Source: Pseudomonas alliivorans (GTDB taxonomy: Bacteria > Pseudomonadota > Gammaproteobacteria > Pseudomonadales > Pseudomonadaceae). From it: a stretch of 64,000 nt of DNA. The position numbers and the translations under genes are program-made. The notes under the pieces were generated by a model. That model saw only the letters and a program-made list of their open reading frames with translations. It was not told the DNA's origin and made no database searches. The DNA lies in NCBI RefSeq assembly GCF_017826695.1, contig NZ_JAFFZW010000002.1, forward strand, positions 124,001 through 188,000, in the 5' to 3' direction. This document shows, piece by piece, positions 51,344 to 59,575 of this stretch. Position 1 is the first letter of the stretch; the number at the start of each line of letters is the position of its first letter.

Positions 51344-52177
51344 CTATTTGACGGCGCCGAACGAAAGACCGCGAACCAGTTGCTTCTGGCTGATCCAGCC
51401 GAAGATCAGGATCGGTGCGCAGGCAAGCGTCGAGACGGCGGACAGCTTGGCCCAGAACAGACCTTCGGGGCTTGAATAGGATGCGATCAGCGCAGTGAGC
51501 GGCGCAGCGGCGGACGAGGTGAGGTTCAGGGACCAGAACGCTTCGTTCCAGCACAGGATCAGCGAAAGCAGGGCAGTGGACGCCAGGCCTCCCTTGCAGA
51601 TCGGCATCAGCACGCGAAAGATTTCCTGACGGGTACTGGCGCCGTCCAGACGCGAAGCTTCGAGAATTTCGCCCGGGATGTCCTTGAAGTAGGTGTAGAT
51701 CATCCAGACCACAATCGGCAGGTTGATCAGCGTGTAAATGATGATCAGCGCCAGCCGCGAATCAAGCAGGCCAAAGGTCTTGGCCAGCAGGTAGATCGGC
51801 ATCAGCACGCCCACCGGCGGCAGCATCTTGGTGGAAAGCATCCACAGCAGGGTGCCGCGCGTGCGCTTGGTTTCGAAGAACGCCATTGAGTAGGCCGCCG
51901 GAATGGCAACCAGCATGCTCAGGATGGTCGCACTGAACGAGATCAGCACCGAGTTCCAGGCGAAGTGGAAGTAGTCACTGCGCTCCTGAATGTGCAGGTA
52001 GTTTTCCAGTGTCGGCGTGAAAAACAGCTGCGGCGGCGTGGCGAAGGCGTCGATTTCGGTCTTGAAGCTGGTCAGTACCATCCAGAAGATCGGAAAGAAG
52101 ATCAGCGCGGCGATGAGCCAGGACAGGGTCCCGAGCAACAGGCTTTGCAAGCGGCGTGATTGTTTGAGCGTCATCAT
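51344..52177 (-). CDS. mtlG: polyol ABC transporter permease
   Basis: A 277-residue inner-membrane permease, six hydrophobic segments, with an EAA loop ([22 protein letters not shown]). The N-terminal [19 protein letters not shown] helix and the [12 protein letters not shown] loop are typical of MalG-type proteins. Start at 52177 or the next Met codon (52174). It pairs with MtlF, whose stop is 10 bases upstream. Confidence 0.93.
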   Translation of the reverse strand: MMTLKQSRRLQSLLLGTLSWLIAALIFFPIFWMVLTSFKTEIDAFATPPQLFFTPTLENYLHIQERSDYFHFAWNSVLISFSATILSMLVAIPAAYSMAFFETKRTRGTLLWMLSTKMLPPVGVLMPIYLLAKTFGLLDSRLALIIIYTLINLPIVVWMIYTYFKDIPGEILEASRLDGASTRQEIFRVLMPICKGGLASTALLSLILCWNEAFWSLNLTSSAAAPLTALIASYSSPEGLFWAKLSAVSTLACAPILIFGWISQKQLVRGLSFGAVK

Positions 52178-52187
52178 GGCAGGGCCC

Positions 52188-53120
52188 TCATGACTTGTCG
52201 GTGAGGTTTTTGCCGATCATCCGGATCAGGACGATCGCTGCGATGTTGGCGATGACCACGGCGATCAGTCCGCCCGCAGACGCCATGCCGACGTCGAACT
52301 GCAGCAGCGCCTGGATGTAGATCAGGTAAGCCAGGTTGGTCGAGGCAAAACCCGGACCTCCGTTGGTCGTGGTGAAGATTTCAGCGAATACCGACAGCAG
52401 AAAGATGGTTTCAATCATCACCACGACTGCAATCGGACGAGCCAGGTGCGGCAGGGTCAGGTGCCAGAAAATCGCGACAGGGCCTGCGCCGTCGAGACGC
52501 GCCGCTTCCTTCTGTTCCTGATCCAGCGACTGCATGGCGGTCATCAGAATCAGAATGGCGAACGGCAGCCATTGCCAGGACACAATGATGATGATCGACA
52601 GCATCGGGTAGTGTGCGAACCAGTCGATGGGCTCGGCACCGAAGAACTTCCACACCGCCGCCAGCACGCCGGAAACCGGGTGGAAAATCAGGTTTTTCCA
52701 GATCAGCGCGCTGACCGTCGGCATGATGAAGAACGGGGAGATCAACAGCACCCGTACGATGCCGCGACCGAAGAACTCACTGGCTTCCAGCAGCGCCGAG
52801 ATAAGCACGCCGAGAATGACACTGATCGCCAGCACGCTGCCTACCAGCAGCAGAGTATTGCCTGCGCCAGGCAGAAAGCCGCTGTCGGTCACGAAGTATT
52901 GGAAGTTCTCCAGGCCGACGAATTCATTGTCGCCGGGGGACAGCAGGTTGTAGCGAATCAGCGAGAAATAAATGGTCATGCCCAGCGGGACGATCATCCA
53001 TACCAGCAGCAGCGCGACGGAAGGGCTGACCAGAAACCAGCCCGGTTTGAAACGACGGCTTTTGATCGGGGGCAGTTCGCCGGACGCGTCCGTACGATCA
53101 GAAATGGCTGAGGTTTTCAT
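52188..53120 (-). CDS. mtlF: polyol ABC transporter permease
   Basis: A 310-residue inner-membrane permease of the MalF type with a charged cytoplasmic N-terminus (residues 1-28) and six membrane segments starting GWFLVSPSVALLLVWM. The EAA loop is KEAARLDGAGPVAIFWHLTLPHL. The start at 53120 (MKTSAISDR) has GGGAG before it; four codons upstream is an alternative. Second gene of the operon. Confidence 0.93.
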   Translation of the reverse strand: MKTSAISDRTDASGELPPIKSRRFKPGWFLVSPSVALLLVWMIVPLGMTIYFSLIRYNLLSPGDNEFVGLENFQYFVTDSGFLPGAGNTLLLVGSVLAISVILGVLISALLEASEFFGRGIVRVLLISPFFIMPTVSALIWKNLIFHPVSGVLAAVWKFFGAEPIDWFAHYPMLSIIIIVSWQWLPFAILILMTAMQSLDQEQKEAARLDGAGPVAIFWHLTLPHLARPIAVVVMIETIFLLSVFAEIFTTTNGGPGFASTNLAYLIYIQALLQFDVGMASAGGLIAVVIANIAAIVLIRMIGKNLTDKS

Positions 53121-53195
53121 GGGGGCTCCCATCGGATATCACAAAGTCTTGATGCAAGGGCGGGAGAAGTGGATCTCCCGCCCTGCAGCGTGCGG

Positions 53196-54518
53196 TTACT
53201 TCTTCGGGTAACCCGCGCGCTTCATGTCGCGCTCTGTGGAGGTCTGAGCATTTTTCAAGGCGGCATCGACCGAGGTCTGACCGATGAGCGCGGCCGAGAA
53301 CTGCTGGCCAACACTGGTGCCGATGGCCTGGAACTCGGGGATCGTCACCAGTTGAATACCGACATAAGGCACCGGCTTGAGGGTCGGTGTCTTGGGCGTC
53401 ACAGCCTTGAGCGACTCCAGCGTGATGTTGGCGAACGGTGCGGCTTTCTTGTACTCATCGCTGTAGGTCGAAGCGCGGGTACCTGGCGGCACGTTGGAAA
53501 CGCCATCCTTCTCGGCCACGAGCGCGGCGTACTCTTTGGAGGTCGCCCACTGGGTGAACTCGGCGGCGTCCTTGGCATTCTTGGCGCTGGCAGGAATCGC
53601 CAGGGACCACGAGTAAATCCAGGATGAGCCCTTGTCGGTCACTTCATGCGGCGCGTAGGTGAAGCCGACGCTGTCAGCCACTTTGCTTTGTGTCTTGTCG
53701 GTCACGAAGGAGCCGGCCACGCTGGCGTCTACCCAGATGGCGCACTTGCCGCTGTTGAACAGTGCGAGGTTCTCGTTGAAACCGTTGCTCGATGCGCCCG
53801 GCGGGCCGGACTGCTTCATGGTGTTGACGTAGAAATTCAGCGCGTTCTTCCATTCCGGCTGATCGAACTGTGGTTTCCACTGCTCATCGAACCAGCGTGC
53901 GCCGTAAGCGTTGGCCAGGGTGGTGATCAGCGCCATGTTCTCGCCCCAGCCGGCCTTGCCGCGCAGGCAGATGCCGTACTGTTCCTTGGATTTGTCGGTG
54001 AGCTTGCCAGCGAACTCGGCGATCTGGGTCCAGGTCGGACGCTCGGGCATGGTCAGGCCTGCCTTTTCGAACAGGTCCTTGCGGTAGTAGGTGATCGAGC
54101 TTTCTGCGTAGAACGGCAGGGCGAACAGTTTGCCGTCGACCGACAGGCCGTCACGCACCGAAGGGAACACGTCATCGAGTTCGTAACTGGCAGGCAGGTC
54201 CTTCATTTCCTGCAGCCAGCCCTTGGCGCCCCACAGTGACGCCTCGTACATGCCGATGGTCAGCACATCGAACTGGCCGCCCTTGGTGGCGATGTCAGTG
54301 GTCAGGCGCTGACGCAGGACGTTTTCTTCGAGCACCACCCAGTTGAGCTTGATGTCAGGGTGCTTTTCTTCAAAGGTCTTGGAGAGGCGCTGCATGCGGA
54401 TCATGTCGCTGTTGTTGACCGTGGCGATGGTCACGGTTCCGGCAGTGGCGGTGCCACTGGCCATGAAACAGGTGCTGAGGACGGTACTGGCAAGCAGAAC
54501 TTTTGCTGAGGTCTTCAT
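53196..54518 (-). CDS. mtlE: polyol-binding periplasmic protein
   Basis: A 440-residue solute-binding protein for mannitol and other hexitols/pentitols. A signal peptide covers residues 1-26 (KTSAKVLLASTVLSTCFMAS then TATA). The mature protein has TVTIATVNNSDMIRMQRLSKTFEEKHP at its start, as in the MtlE/SmoE family, and FALPFYAESSITYYRKDLFEKAGL. First gene of the operon; AGGAG is eight bases before the ATG. The promoter region upstream carries repeated CCTGCACCGC sequences. Confidence 0.95.
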   Translation of the reverse strand: MKTSAKVLLASTVLSTCFMASGTATAGTVTIATVNNSDMIRMQRLSKTFEEKHPDIKLNWVVLEENVLRQRLTTDIATKGGQFDVLTIGMYEASLWGAKGWLQEMKDLPASYELDDVFPSVRDGLSVDGKLFALPFYAESSITYYRKDLFEKAGLTMPERPTWTQIAEFAGKLTDKSKEQYGICLRGKAGWGENMALITTLANAYGARWFDEQWKPQFDQPEWKNALNFYVNTMKQSGPPGASSNGFNENLALFNSGKCAIWVDASVAGSFVTDKTQSKVADSVGFTYAPHEVTDKGSSWIYSWSLAIPASAKNAKDAAEFTQWATSKEYAALVAEKDGVSNVPPGTRASTYSDEYKKAAPFANITLESLKAVTPKTPTLKPVPYVGIQLVTIPEFQAIGTSVGQQFSAALIGQTSVDAALKNAQTSTERDMKRAGYPKK

Positions 54519-54757
54519 TGATCACTCCTCTTCCACGCCCAGAGAGCTGCAGAAGGCAGGTTATTGTTTTTGTCTCTTCCGGAGGAAGGAAGATGTGGAC
54601 TGATTACAACGGCGTTCGTGATGAAAGACAAATCCTGCACCGCACTGCCACTGATACTTTTTTGCAGTGAGTCTGCAAGCGTGCCTGCACCGCGAACGCC
54701 CGGTGACAGGCGTTGGCGAAGTTTGAGCGTAGACGATGGGCGAGGAGGCGGGGCGAA
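54519..54757. promoter_or_regulatory. mtl operon promoter/operator region
   Basis: About 240 bases between mtlR and mtlE. CCTGCACCGC occurs at 54634-54643 and 54684-54693, 50 bases apart in direct orientation, as AraC-family regulators often bind; MtlR is the candidate. The region also has several TGCA steps and a T-rich stretch at 54656-54663. Confidence 0.5.
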
Positions 54758-55663
54758 TCAGTACAGGTTTTGTTCGGTCAGTCGCTGGACGGCCAGGCGC
54801 CGGTAATGCGATGGCGTCATGCCCTTGAGTTGCTGAAAGCGCCGGTTGAAGTTGGAAATGTTGTTGAAGCCGGACTCGAAGCACACGTCGGTCACTGGCT
54901 TGTCGCCATCTGCCAGGAGCTCGCAGGATTTGCTGATGCGCAGGCGATTCACGAACTCGACAAAGCAGCGTCCGGTGGCCTGCTTGAAGACTCTGGAAAA
55001 ATACGTGGGCTTCATGCCCAGGTACTCGGCAACTTCCTCCAGCGGCAATTCCCGGCTGTAGTTGGCAAAGATGTAATCCACCGCCCGGTTGGTCCGGTCG
55101 ACGCTGTGCTCGTCCGCCGCATGGGTGACGGCCGTGCCGGACAACAACTGATAATCATCGCTGGCCGCCAGCAGTTCCAGCAGTATGAAGAAGTGGCCCA
55201 GACGGGTGATGCCGCTGGAGTCGGCGATGCGTTGCATCAGCTTCATGGCCTGGCGAATGGTGCGCTTGCAGCGAAACTCGATACCGTAGCGGGCACGCTC
55301 CAGCAGCGGCGCCAGGGTTCTGAGTTCGGCGAAGACCTGATTACCGCTTTCCAGCAGCTCGTCGGTGAAGTTGACCAGCATGTCGCGCTTGGGCACGACT
55401 TCGTCTTCGTCGATCTGGCTGATCCAGTTGTGCGGCAGGTTGGGACCGGTCAGGAACAGGCTGGCCGGGTGGAAGTTGCCGATGTAATCACCTACGAATA
55501 CCTTTCCGGAGCTGGCTACGATCAGGTGCAACTCGTATTCCTTGTGAAAGTGCCAGCGCACCAGCGGACAGGGAAAACCGTGCTCGCGATAAATGATCGA
55601 AAGACCGTTATGGTCGTCCATCAATTCATAGGAAGGGTCCGCAATTCTTGTTGTTTTGCTCAT
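54758..55663 (-). CDS. mtlR: AraC-family activator of the mannitol operon
   Basis: A 301-residue regulator. The N-terminal cupin-like arm (residues about 20-120, with CPLVRWHFHKEYELHLI) would sense the polyol; the C-terminal 100 residues contain two helix-turn-helix motifs (PLEEVAEYLGMKPTYFSRVFKQ and PVTDVCFESGFNNISNFNRRF). Start at 55663 (MSKTTRIAD) is preferred over one 15 codons upstream. It lies directly upstream of mtlE on the same strand, as in P. fluorescens. Confidence 0.92.
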   Translation of the reverse strand: MSKTTRIADPSYELMDDHNGLSIIYREHGFPCPLVRWHFHKEYELHLIVASSGKVFVGDYIGNFHPASLFLTGPNLPHNWISQIDEDEVVPKRDMLVNFTDELLESGNQVFAELRTLAPLLERARYGIEFRCKRTIRQAMKLMQRIADSSGITRLGHFFILLELLAASDDYQLLSGTAVTHAADEHSVDRTNRAVDYIFANYSRELPLEEVAEYLGMKPTYFSRVFKQATGRCFVEFVNRLRISKSCELLADGDKPVTDVCFESGFNNISNFNRRFQQLKGMTPSHYRRLAVQRLTEQNLY

Positions 55664-55792
55664 GGCGTGGCCGTTTGCAGTGGTTGCCAGAGCGTTAATG
55701 TGCCTCATTTTTCAGATCATTGCCCGACCGTCACCGAAAAAACGCTTAGGATCAGTCACTCTTCACAGCAGTGATTGCAGGAGCGGGACGCG

Positions 55793-56572
55793 ATGAAACA
55801 GATTCTTCTCATCGGCATGGGGGCCGGCGATCCCGAGCAGATCACGGTTCAGGCCATCAACGCGCTGAACCGGGCGAACGCCGTCTTCCTGCTCGACAAG
55901 GGTTATGCCGACGACGATCTGCTGCAAGTGCGCAAAGCGATTTGCGAGCGCTACATCACGCACACCGATTATCGGCTGGTGCAGGTCCAGGACCCGCGCC
56001 GCGAAGACGATCCAGACGGCTACGAGCGCGGTGTCGAGCATTGGCACGAACAGCGCGCCATCCTGTTTGAGCGCCTGATCGGCGATGAGCTTGGCGAGAA
56101 CGCGGTGGGCGCGTTTCTGGTCTGGGGCGATCCCGCGCTCTACGACAGCACCATGCGCATCCTCGACCGGGTGCTGGCGCGGGGCAGGGAAGTCCTTGAG
56201 TATCAGGTCATTCCTGGCATCACCAGCGTGCAGGCGCTGGTCGCCAGTCATCGCATACCGCTGAACCGTATCGGCGAACCGCTTCTGATCACCACAGGCC
56301 GTCGCCTTGCAGCGAGCCCGGAAGATGAGCCAGACAACGCGGTGGTCATGCTCGACGCCCATTGCACCTTTGATCGTTTCGTCGGCAAGGGGCTGGATAT
56401 CTATTGGGGCGCCTACCTGGGTACCCAAGACGAGATACTGGTGTCAGGCAGGCTCGATGACGTGTGTGAACAGATCAAACGCCTGCGCGCCGAGGCGCGA
56501 CAGCGCAAGGGGTGGGTAATGGATACGTATCTGTTACGCAGGCCTTGTTCCCCGACGCAGACGACAGATTGA
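55793..56572 (+). CDS. cobF: precorrin-6A synthase (deacetylating)
   Basis: A 259-residue SAM-dependent methyltransferase of aerobic cobalamin synthesis; it methylates precorrin-5 at C-1 with release of acetate. The family N-terminus LLIGMGAGDPEQITVQA, the SAM loop AFLVWGDPALYDST and VIPGITSVQALVASH are clear. GGAGCGGG precedes the ATG at 55793. No other cob gene adjoins, which is usual for cobF in pseudomonads. Confidence 0.93.
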   Translation: MKQILLIGMGAGDPEQITVQAINALNRANAVFLLDKGYADDDLLQVRKAICERYITHTDYRLVQVQDPRREDDPDGYERGVEHWHEQRAILFERLIGDELGENAVGAFLVWGDPALYDSTMRILDRVLARGREVLEYQVIPGITSVQALVASHRIPLNRIGEPLLITTGRRLAASPEDEPDNAVVMLDAHCTFDRFVGKGLDIYWGAYLGTQDEILVSGRLDDVCEQIKRLRAEARQRKGWVMDTYLLRRPCSPTQTTD

Positions 56573-56593
56573 CCGTCCAGGGAGCACCGGGCT

Positions 56594-57145
56594 TCAGGCC
56601 CTGAATCGCCCGGATTGCGTCATCAACCGTTTCCACCACGGCCCTTTCACGGGCGCTGAGTCTGAAGTTGTCTGCACCTGAACCAGTTCAGGCACGTCGC
56701 GCAATCTGATCCAGAGATCGTCATGCCATTGCAGTGTGCTCAGCGGACGCCCTTGCCAGCGCATCTGACAGGATTCAGGGTGGTCGAAGTCTTCGCGATG
56801 CCGGGCGTGCAAGGTCGGGAGTACGTCCTGAACCAGCCATTGACGCAGGGCTCGGTTCTCGGGAACGTAATGATGGACGAGCATGGCGAACACTGCGGAT
56901 TCGCTGAGCATCAGGCAGCGTTCCCACGCTTCGTGCGTCTGCAGCCACGCTGTGCGGGATTGATCGGCATCGAGTTTCAGCGTAGAGCGTTCGTCCAGGC
57001 GCTTGCCCATGAGGCGGGCAAGGTCTGACAGGGGAAACCAGGCCTGAGCACCGATCATGACGGCTCGCAGCATGCGGTGATGGCGGATGAAGACGGTGGG
57101 TTCGAGATAGTCGGTGCAAGGGGAGGCGGGGTGTGGCAGGTCCAT
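56594..57145 (-). CDS. BRO-N-like domain protein
   Basis: A 183-residue protein resembling the N-terminal BRO domain of phage antirepressors: VFIRHHRMLRAVMIGAQAWFPLSDLARLMG, then LMLSESAVFAMLVHHYVPENRALRQWLVQDVLPTL. The last 60 residues (LSTLQWHDDLWIRLRDVPELV) are not part of that domain. AAGGAG lies nine bases before the ATG at 57145. It is an orphan, not next to other phage genes, and may be a domesticated DNA-binding protein. Confidence 0.75.
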   Translation of the reverse strand: MDLPHPASPCTDYLEPTVFIRHHRMLRAVMIGAQAWFPLSDLARLMGKRLDERSTLKLDADQSRTAWLQTHEAWERCLMLSESAVFAMLVHHYVPENRALRQWLVQDVLPTLHARHREDFDHPESCQMRWQGRPLSTLQWHDDLWIRLRDVPELVQVQTTSDSAPVKGPWWKRLMTQSGRFRA

Positions 57146-57560
57146 GAGTGAAAGCTCCTTTGAGTAAAAGAGCTGCCCGGCGTCGTCAAACGCAGTGGGT
57201 GGCAGCTGTGCGAAGGTTGACGAACCGGCCTTCACTCAAGCACACCGGCAGACCCGAAGGTCTCCGACGCACAGCCGCCATGAGGTCACCTTGAGCACAG
57301 GAAGTGCAAAGGCAACATGCATCGCGATTGCGAATGAAGGTTCGGATCGTCAAATCCGGTCACTGTTCTGCAGCGACGGCGCACCTTAAAGCCGCAAATC
57401 GACACGCGCAAGCGGTCAGGATTTTCTCGGAAACTTCATACGAAGGGAAGGGAATTGTCGCTACTAGCAGACGACTTTCGGGCCGCTTTACAGGCTTTAA
57501 GCGTAAAAGGATGCATGCCGATATCGGGCGAATGTGCATCCGTGTATTGACAGAAAACAC
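57146..57560. other. intergenic region upstream of the BRO-domain gene
   Basis: About 415 bases. I see no supported gene, tRNA or strong terminator; short frames here lack ribosome sites. It must contain the BRO-gene promoter (rightmost edge side) and the end of the glycosyltransferase transcript. Confidence 0.5.
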
Positions 57561-58892
57561 TCAAACCTTGCGATTTTTCGCCTCGATCCACTGCGCCATG
57601 TACTTGGTGCTCTTGTGGTGATGGTGCCGCAGCATCGAGCCGGTGAAATTGGCCAGCCGGTGGCTCGGCAGGTCGCGGCGCAGGGCGTCGATGCGCTCCA
57701 TCAGGCTGGCGCAATGCTGCTCGTGTCGAAAACGCGCGTTCAAGAGGGTCCAGCCAGCCGTTTGCGCTTCAGACCACAGGGCTCGATTCTGATAAAGACG
57801 CACCGCGGCGTCTGCGATGTGCGCCGGATCGGTCTCGACCTTTCCGGGCCATGGCAACCCGCCACTCATGGCTTCGGCACCGATCGGTGTCGTGACCGAG
57901 GGTGTGCCGCACAGCATGGCATCAATGAGCTTGCCTTTGATGCCGGCCCCGAAGCGCAAGGGTGCCAGGCATACGCGTGCGTCGGACATGACCTGCAGCG
58001 CATCCTCGGCCCAATTCATGATGTGGAAACCTTGAGCGCCATTGTGCAGCGCCGTCGCCTTGGGCGGCGTGTAGGCGCCGTAGATGTGCAGTTGCGCCTG
58101 AGGCAGCTGCTGGCGGATCAGCGGCCAGATGGCGTTTTTCATCCAGAGCACCGCATCCCAGTTCGGCGCATGGCGGAAGTTGCCAATGCTGAGGAAGTGC
58201 GCACGCTGGTCAAACGGCCTGGCGGCCCGCGATGGTTCATCGAGCATCAGCGGGCACCAGTGCAGCAATGATGCAGGCATGCCGAACGATCCTGTCAGCA
58301 GATCGATCTCCACGTCCGAGGTCATCAGGTTCAGGTCGCATCGGTACAGCGATGCGATTTCACGCTGGGCCAGATCACTGGCCGCCATCAGGCTGAACAA
58401 TTCAGCATCGCCAGCGCCGAACAGGTCTGAAACGTCATTGCCGGACTCTTCGTTCAGCAGATCCTTCAGCCTTTGATGGCGTGCATGGCGCAGGCTCTGC
58501 AGGTCGGAGGTCTCGAGAATCCGTAGCGCGCCGGGGCACTGCTGCTCGACCCGCCAGCCGAACTGTTCCTCGATCATGAACTGATCGAACAGCACCACGT
58601 CGGGTTGAAGGTCGCTGACGAACGCATCGAAACTGCTGTTGTTGAGCTCAATGTGCACCTCGGTGATGCCCAGGCTGACCAGATCCGCGCGATGCTCGCC
58701 TTCTGTGGCAGGGCTGGCGAAGGTGATTTGCCAGCCATGTTCGAGGAAGCAGCGAATCAATTGCATCACGTGCCCGCTGGCCGCAGACGAGCGCGGCTCG
58801 GGCCAGACATACCCGATCATCAACAGGCGCTGGGTGGCGTTCTCGGCAGGCGGGGAGAGGCGGCTGGATGTTTCGATATCAATGCTGGTCAA
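57561..58892 (-). CDS. glycosyltransferase family 4-like protein
   Basis: A 443-residue glycosyltransferase with two Rossmann-like halves. The N-terminal half has LLMIGYVWPEPRSSAASGH, a nucleotide-sugar enzyme-like start, and the C-terminal half FLSIGNFRHAPNWDAVLWM, LHIYGAY, and CLAPLRFGAGIKGKLIDAMLCGTPSVTTPIGAEAM, the usual donor-binding E-x7-E-like region of GT-B enzymes. It would build a surface glycan or modify a protein. Its start overlaps the upstream response-regulator gene by 14 bases, so the two are co-expressed. Donor and acceptor unknown. Confidence 0.85.
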   Translation of the reverse strand: MTSIDIETSSRLSPPAENATQRLLMIGYVWPEPRSSAASGHVMQLIRCFLEHGWQITFASPATEGEHRADLVSLGITEVHIELNNSSFDAFVSDLQPDVVLFDQFMIEEQFGWRVEQQCPGALRILETSDLQSLRHARHQRLKDLLNEESGNDVSDLFGAGDAELFSLMAASDLAQREIASLYRCDLNLMTSDVEIDLLTGSFGMPASLLHWCPLMLDEPSRAARPFDQRAHFLSIGNFRHAPNWDAVLWMKNAIWPLIRQQLPQAQLHIYGAYTPPKATALHNGAQGFHIMNWAEDALQVMSDARVCLAPLRFGAGIKGKLIDAMLCGTPSVTTPIGAEAMSGGLPWPGKVETDPAHIADAAVRLYQNRALWSEAQTAGWTLLNARFRHEQHCASLMERIDALRRDLPSHRLANFTGSMLRHHHHKSTKYMAQWIEAKNRKV

Positions 58893-59244
58893 GAACGCTT
58901 TTTACCTTGTCGCGCAAATCATCGATGGAGAAGGGCTTGCCGATCGAGTGCATGCCCTCAGGCACCTCGATGTTTTCCGAATACCCGCTGGCGAACAATA
59001 CGGGCAGTTCAGGGCGCAACGCTCTGGCTTTTTTGGCCAGTTCAGTGCCTTTCAGATCAGGCAGGCCCTGATCGGTCATCATCAGGTCGATGCTTCTGGT
59101 TTGGTCCTTGATGATTTCAAGCGCGGTCATTGCATCTTCGGCTTCGAGCACCGTGTATTCCAGCTCCTCGAGAACGTCGACGATCAGCATGCGCACAATA
59201 GTGTCATCCTCGACCACAAGAATGGTGCTGGTTGCGTCCGGCAT
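58879..59244 (-). CDS. single-domain response regulator (CheY-like)
   Basis: A 121-residue stand-alone receiver domain. Acidic pocket EDDT near residues 12-15, phosphorylation Asp in MMTDQGLPDLKG (about residue 56), Ser/Thr switch in FASGYS, and Lys in IGKPFS. No output domain. It overlaps the glycosyltransferase gene, with which it forms an operon, and is divergent from the large hybrid kinase gene 330 bases away, a likely phosphate donor. Confidence 0.9.
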   Translation of the reverse strand: MPDATSTILVVEDDTIVRMLIVDVLEELEYTVLEAEDAMTALEIIKDQTRSIDLMMTDQGLPDLKGTELAKKARALRPELPVLFASGYSENIEVPEGMHSIGKPFSIDDLRDKVKSVLDQH

Positions 59245-59575
59245 GGTTGACTCCTTAAAGCCTGAAAATAAAGGTGGTGCAAAGAACGCAGAACGTCATG
59301 CGCCTTGCCGGGCAGTGCAAGGTCAATGACCCTGACGTGTCCGCTATTCATACAGTCCCTGTATCAGTAAATAAAATGCACACAGAAGTTCAATCTGTCG
59401 CGGTTCCCCGCAAACCAGCATAGCAATCCATGACGTAAGAGCCACGCTTGCCGATGCGCAGGAGCTTATCGCCGATTTATGTGTGAAATTTCAATCCTCT
59501 AAGTGAGAAATGAGAGTCTTTTTCACGGGTTTACGGCAAACTCTACGGTTTTGATCCAACCGTCAGGGATTTTTC
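59245..59575. other. divergent promoter region of receiver and hybrid-kinase genes
   Basis: About 330 bases without a gene. It should hold promoters for both the receiver/glycosyltransferase operon and the hybrid kinase. I find no clear operator, sigma-54 site or RNA gene. Confidence 0.5.

Noticed and set aside
57360..57714. Small minus-strand frames upstream of the glycosyltransferase end
   Set aside because: No ribosome sites or family signal; partly antisense or overlapping with the real gene.
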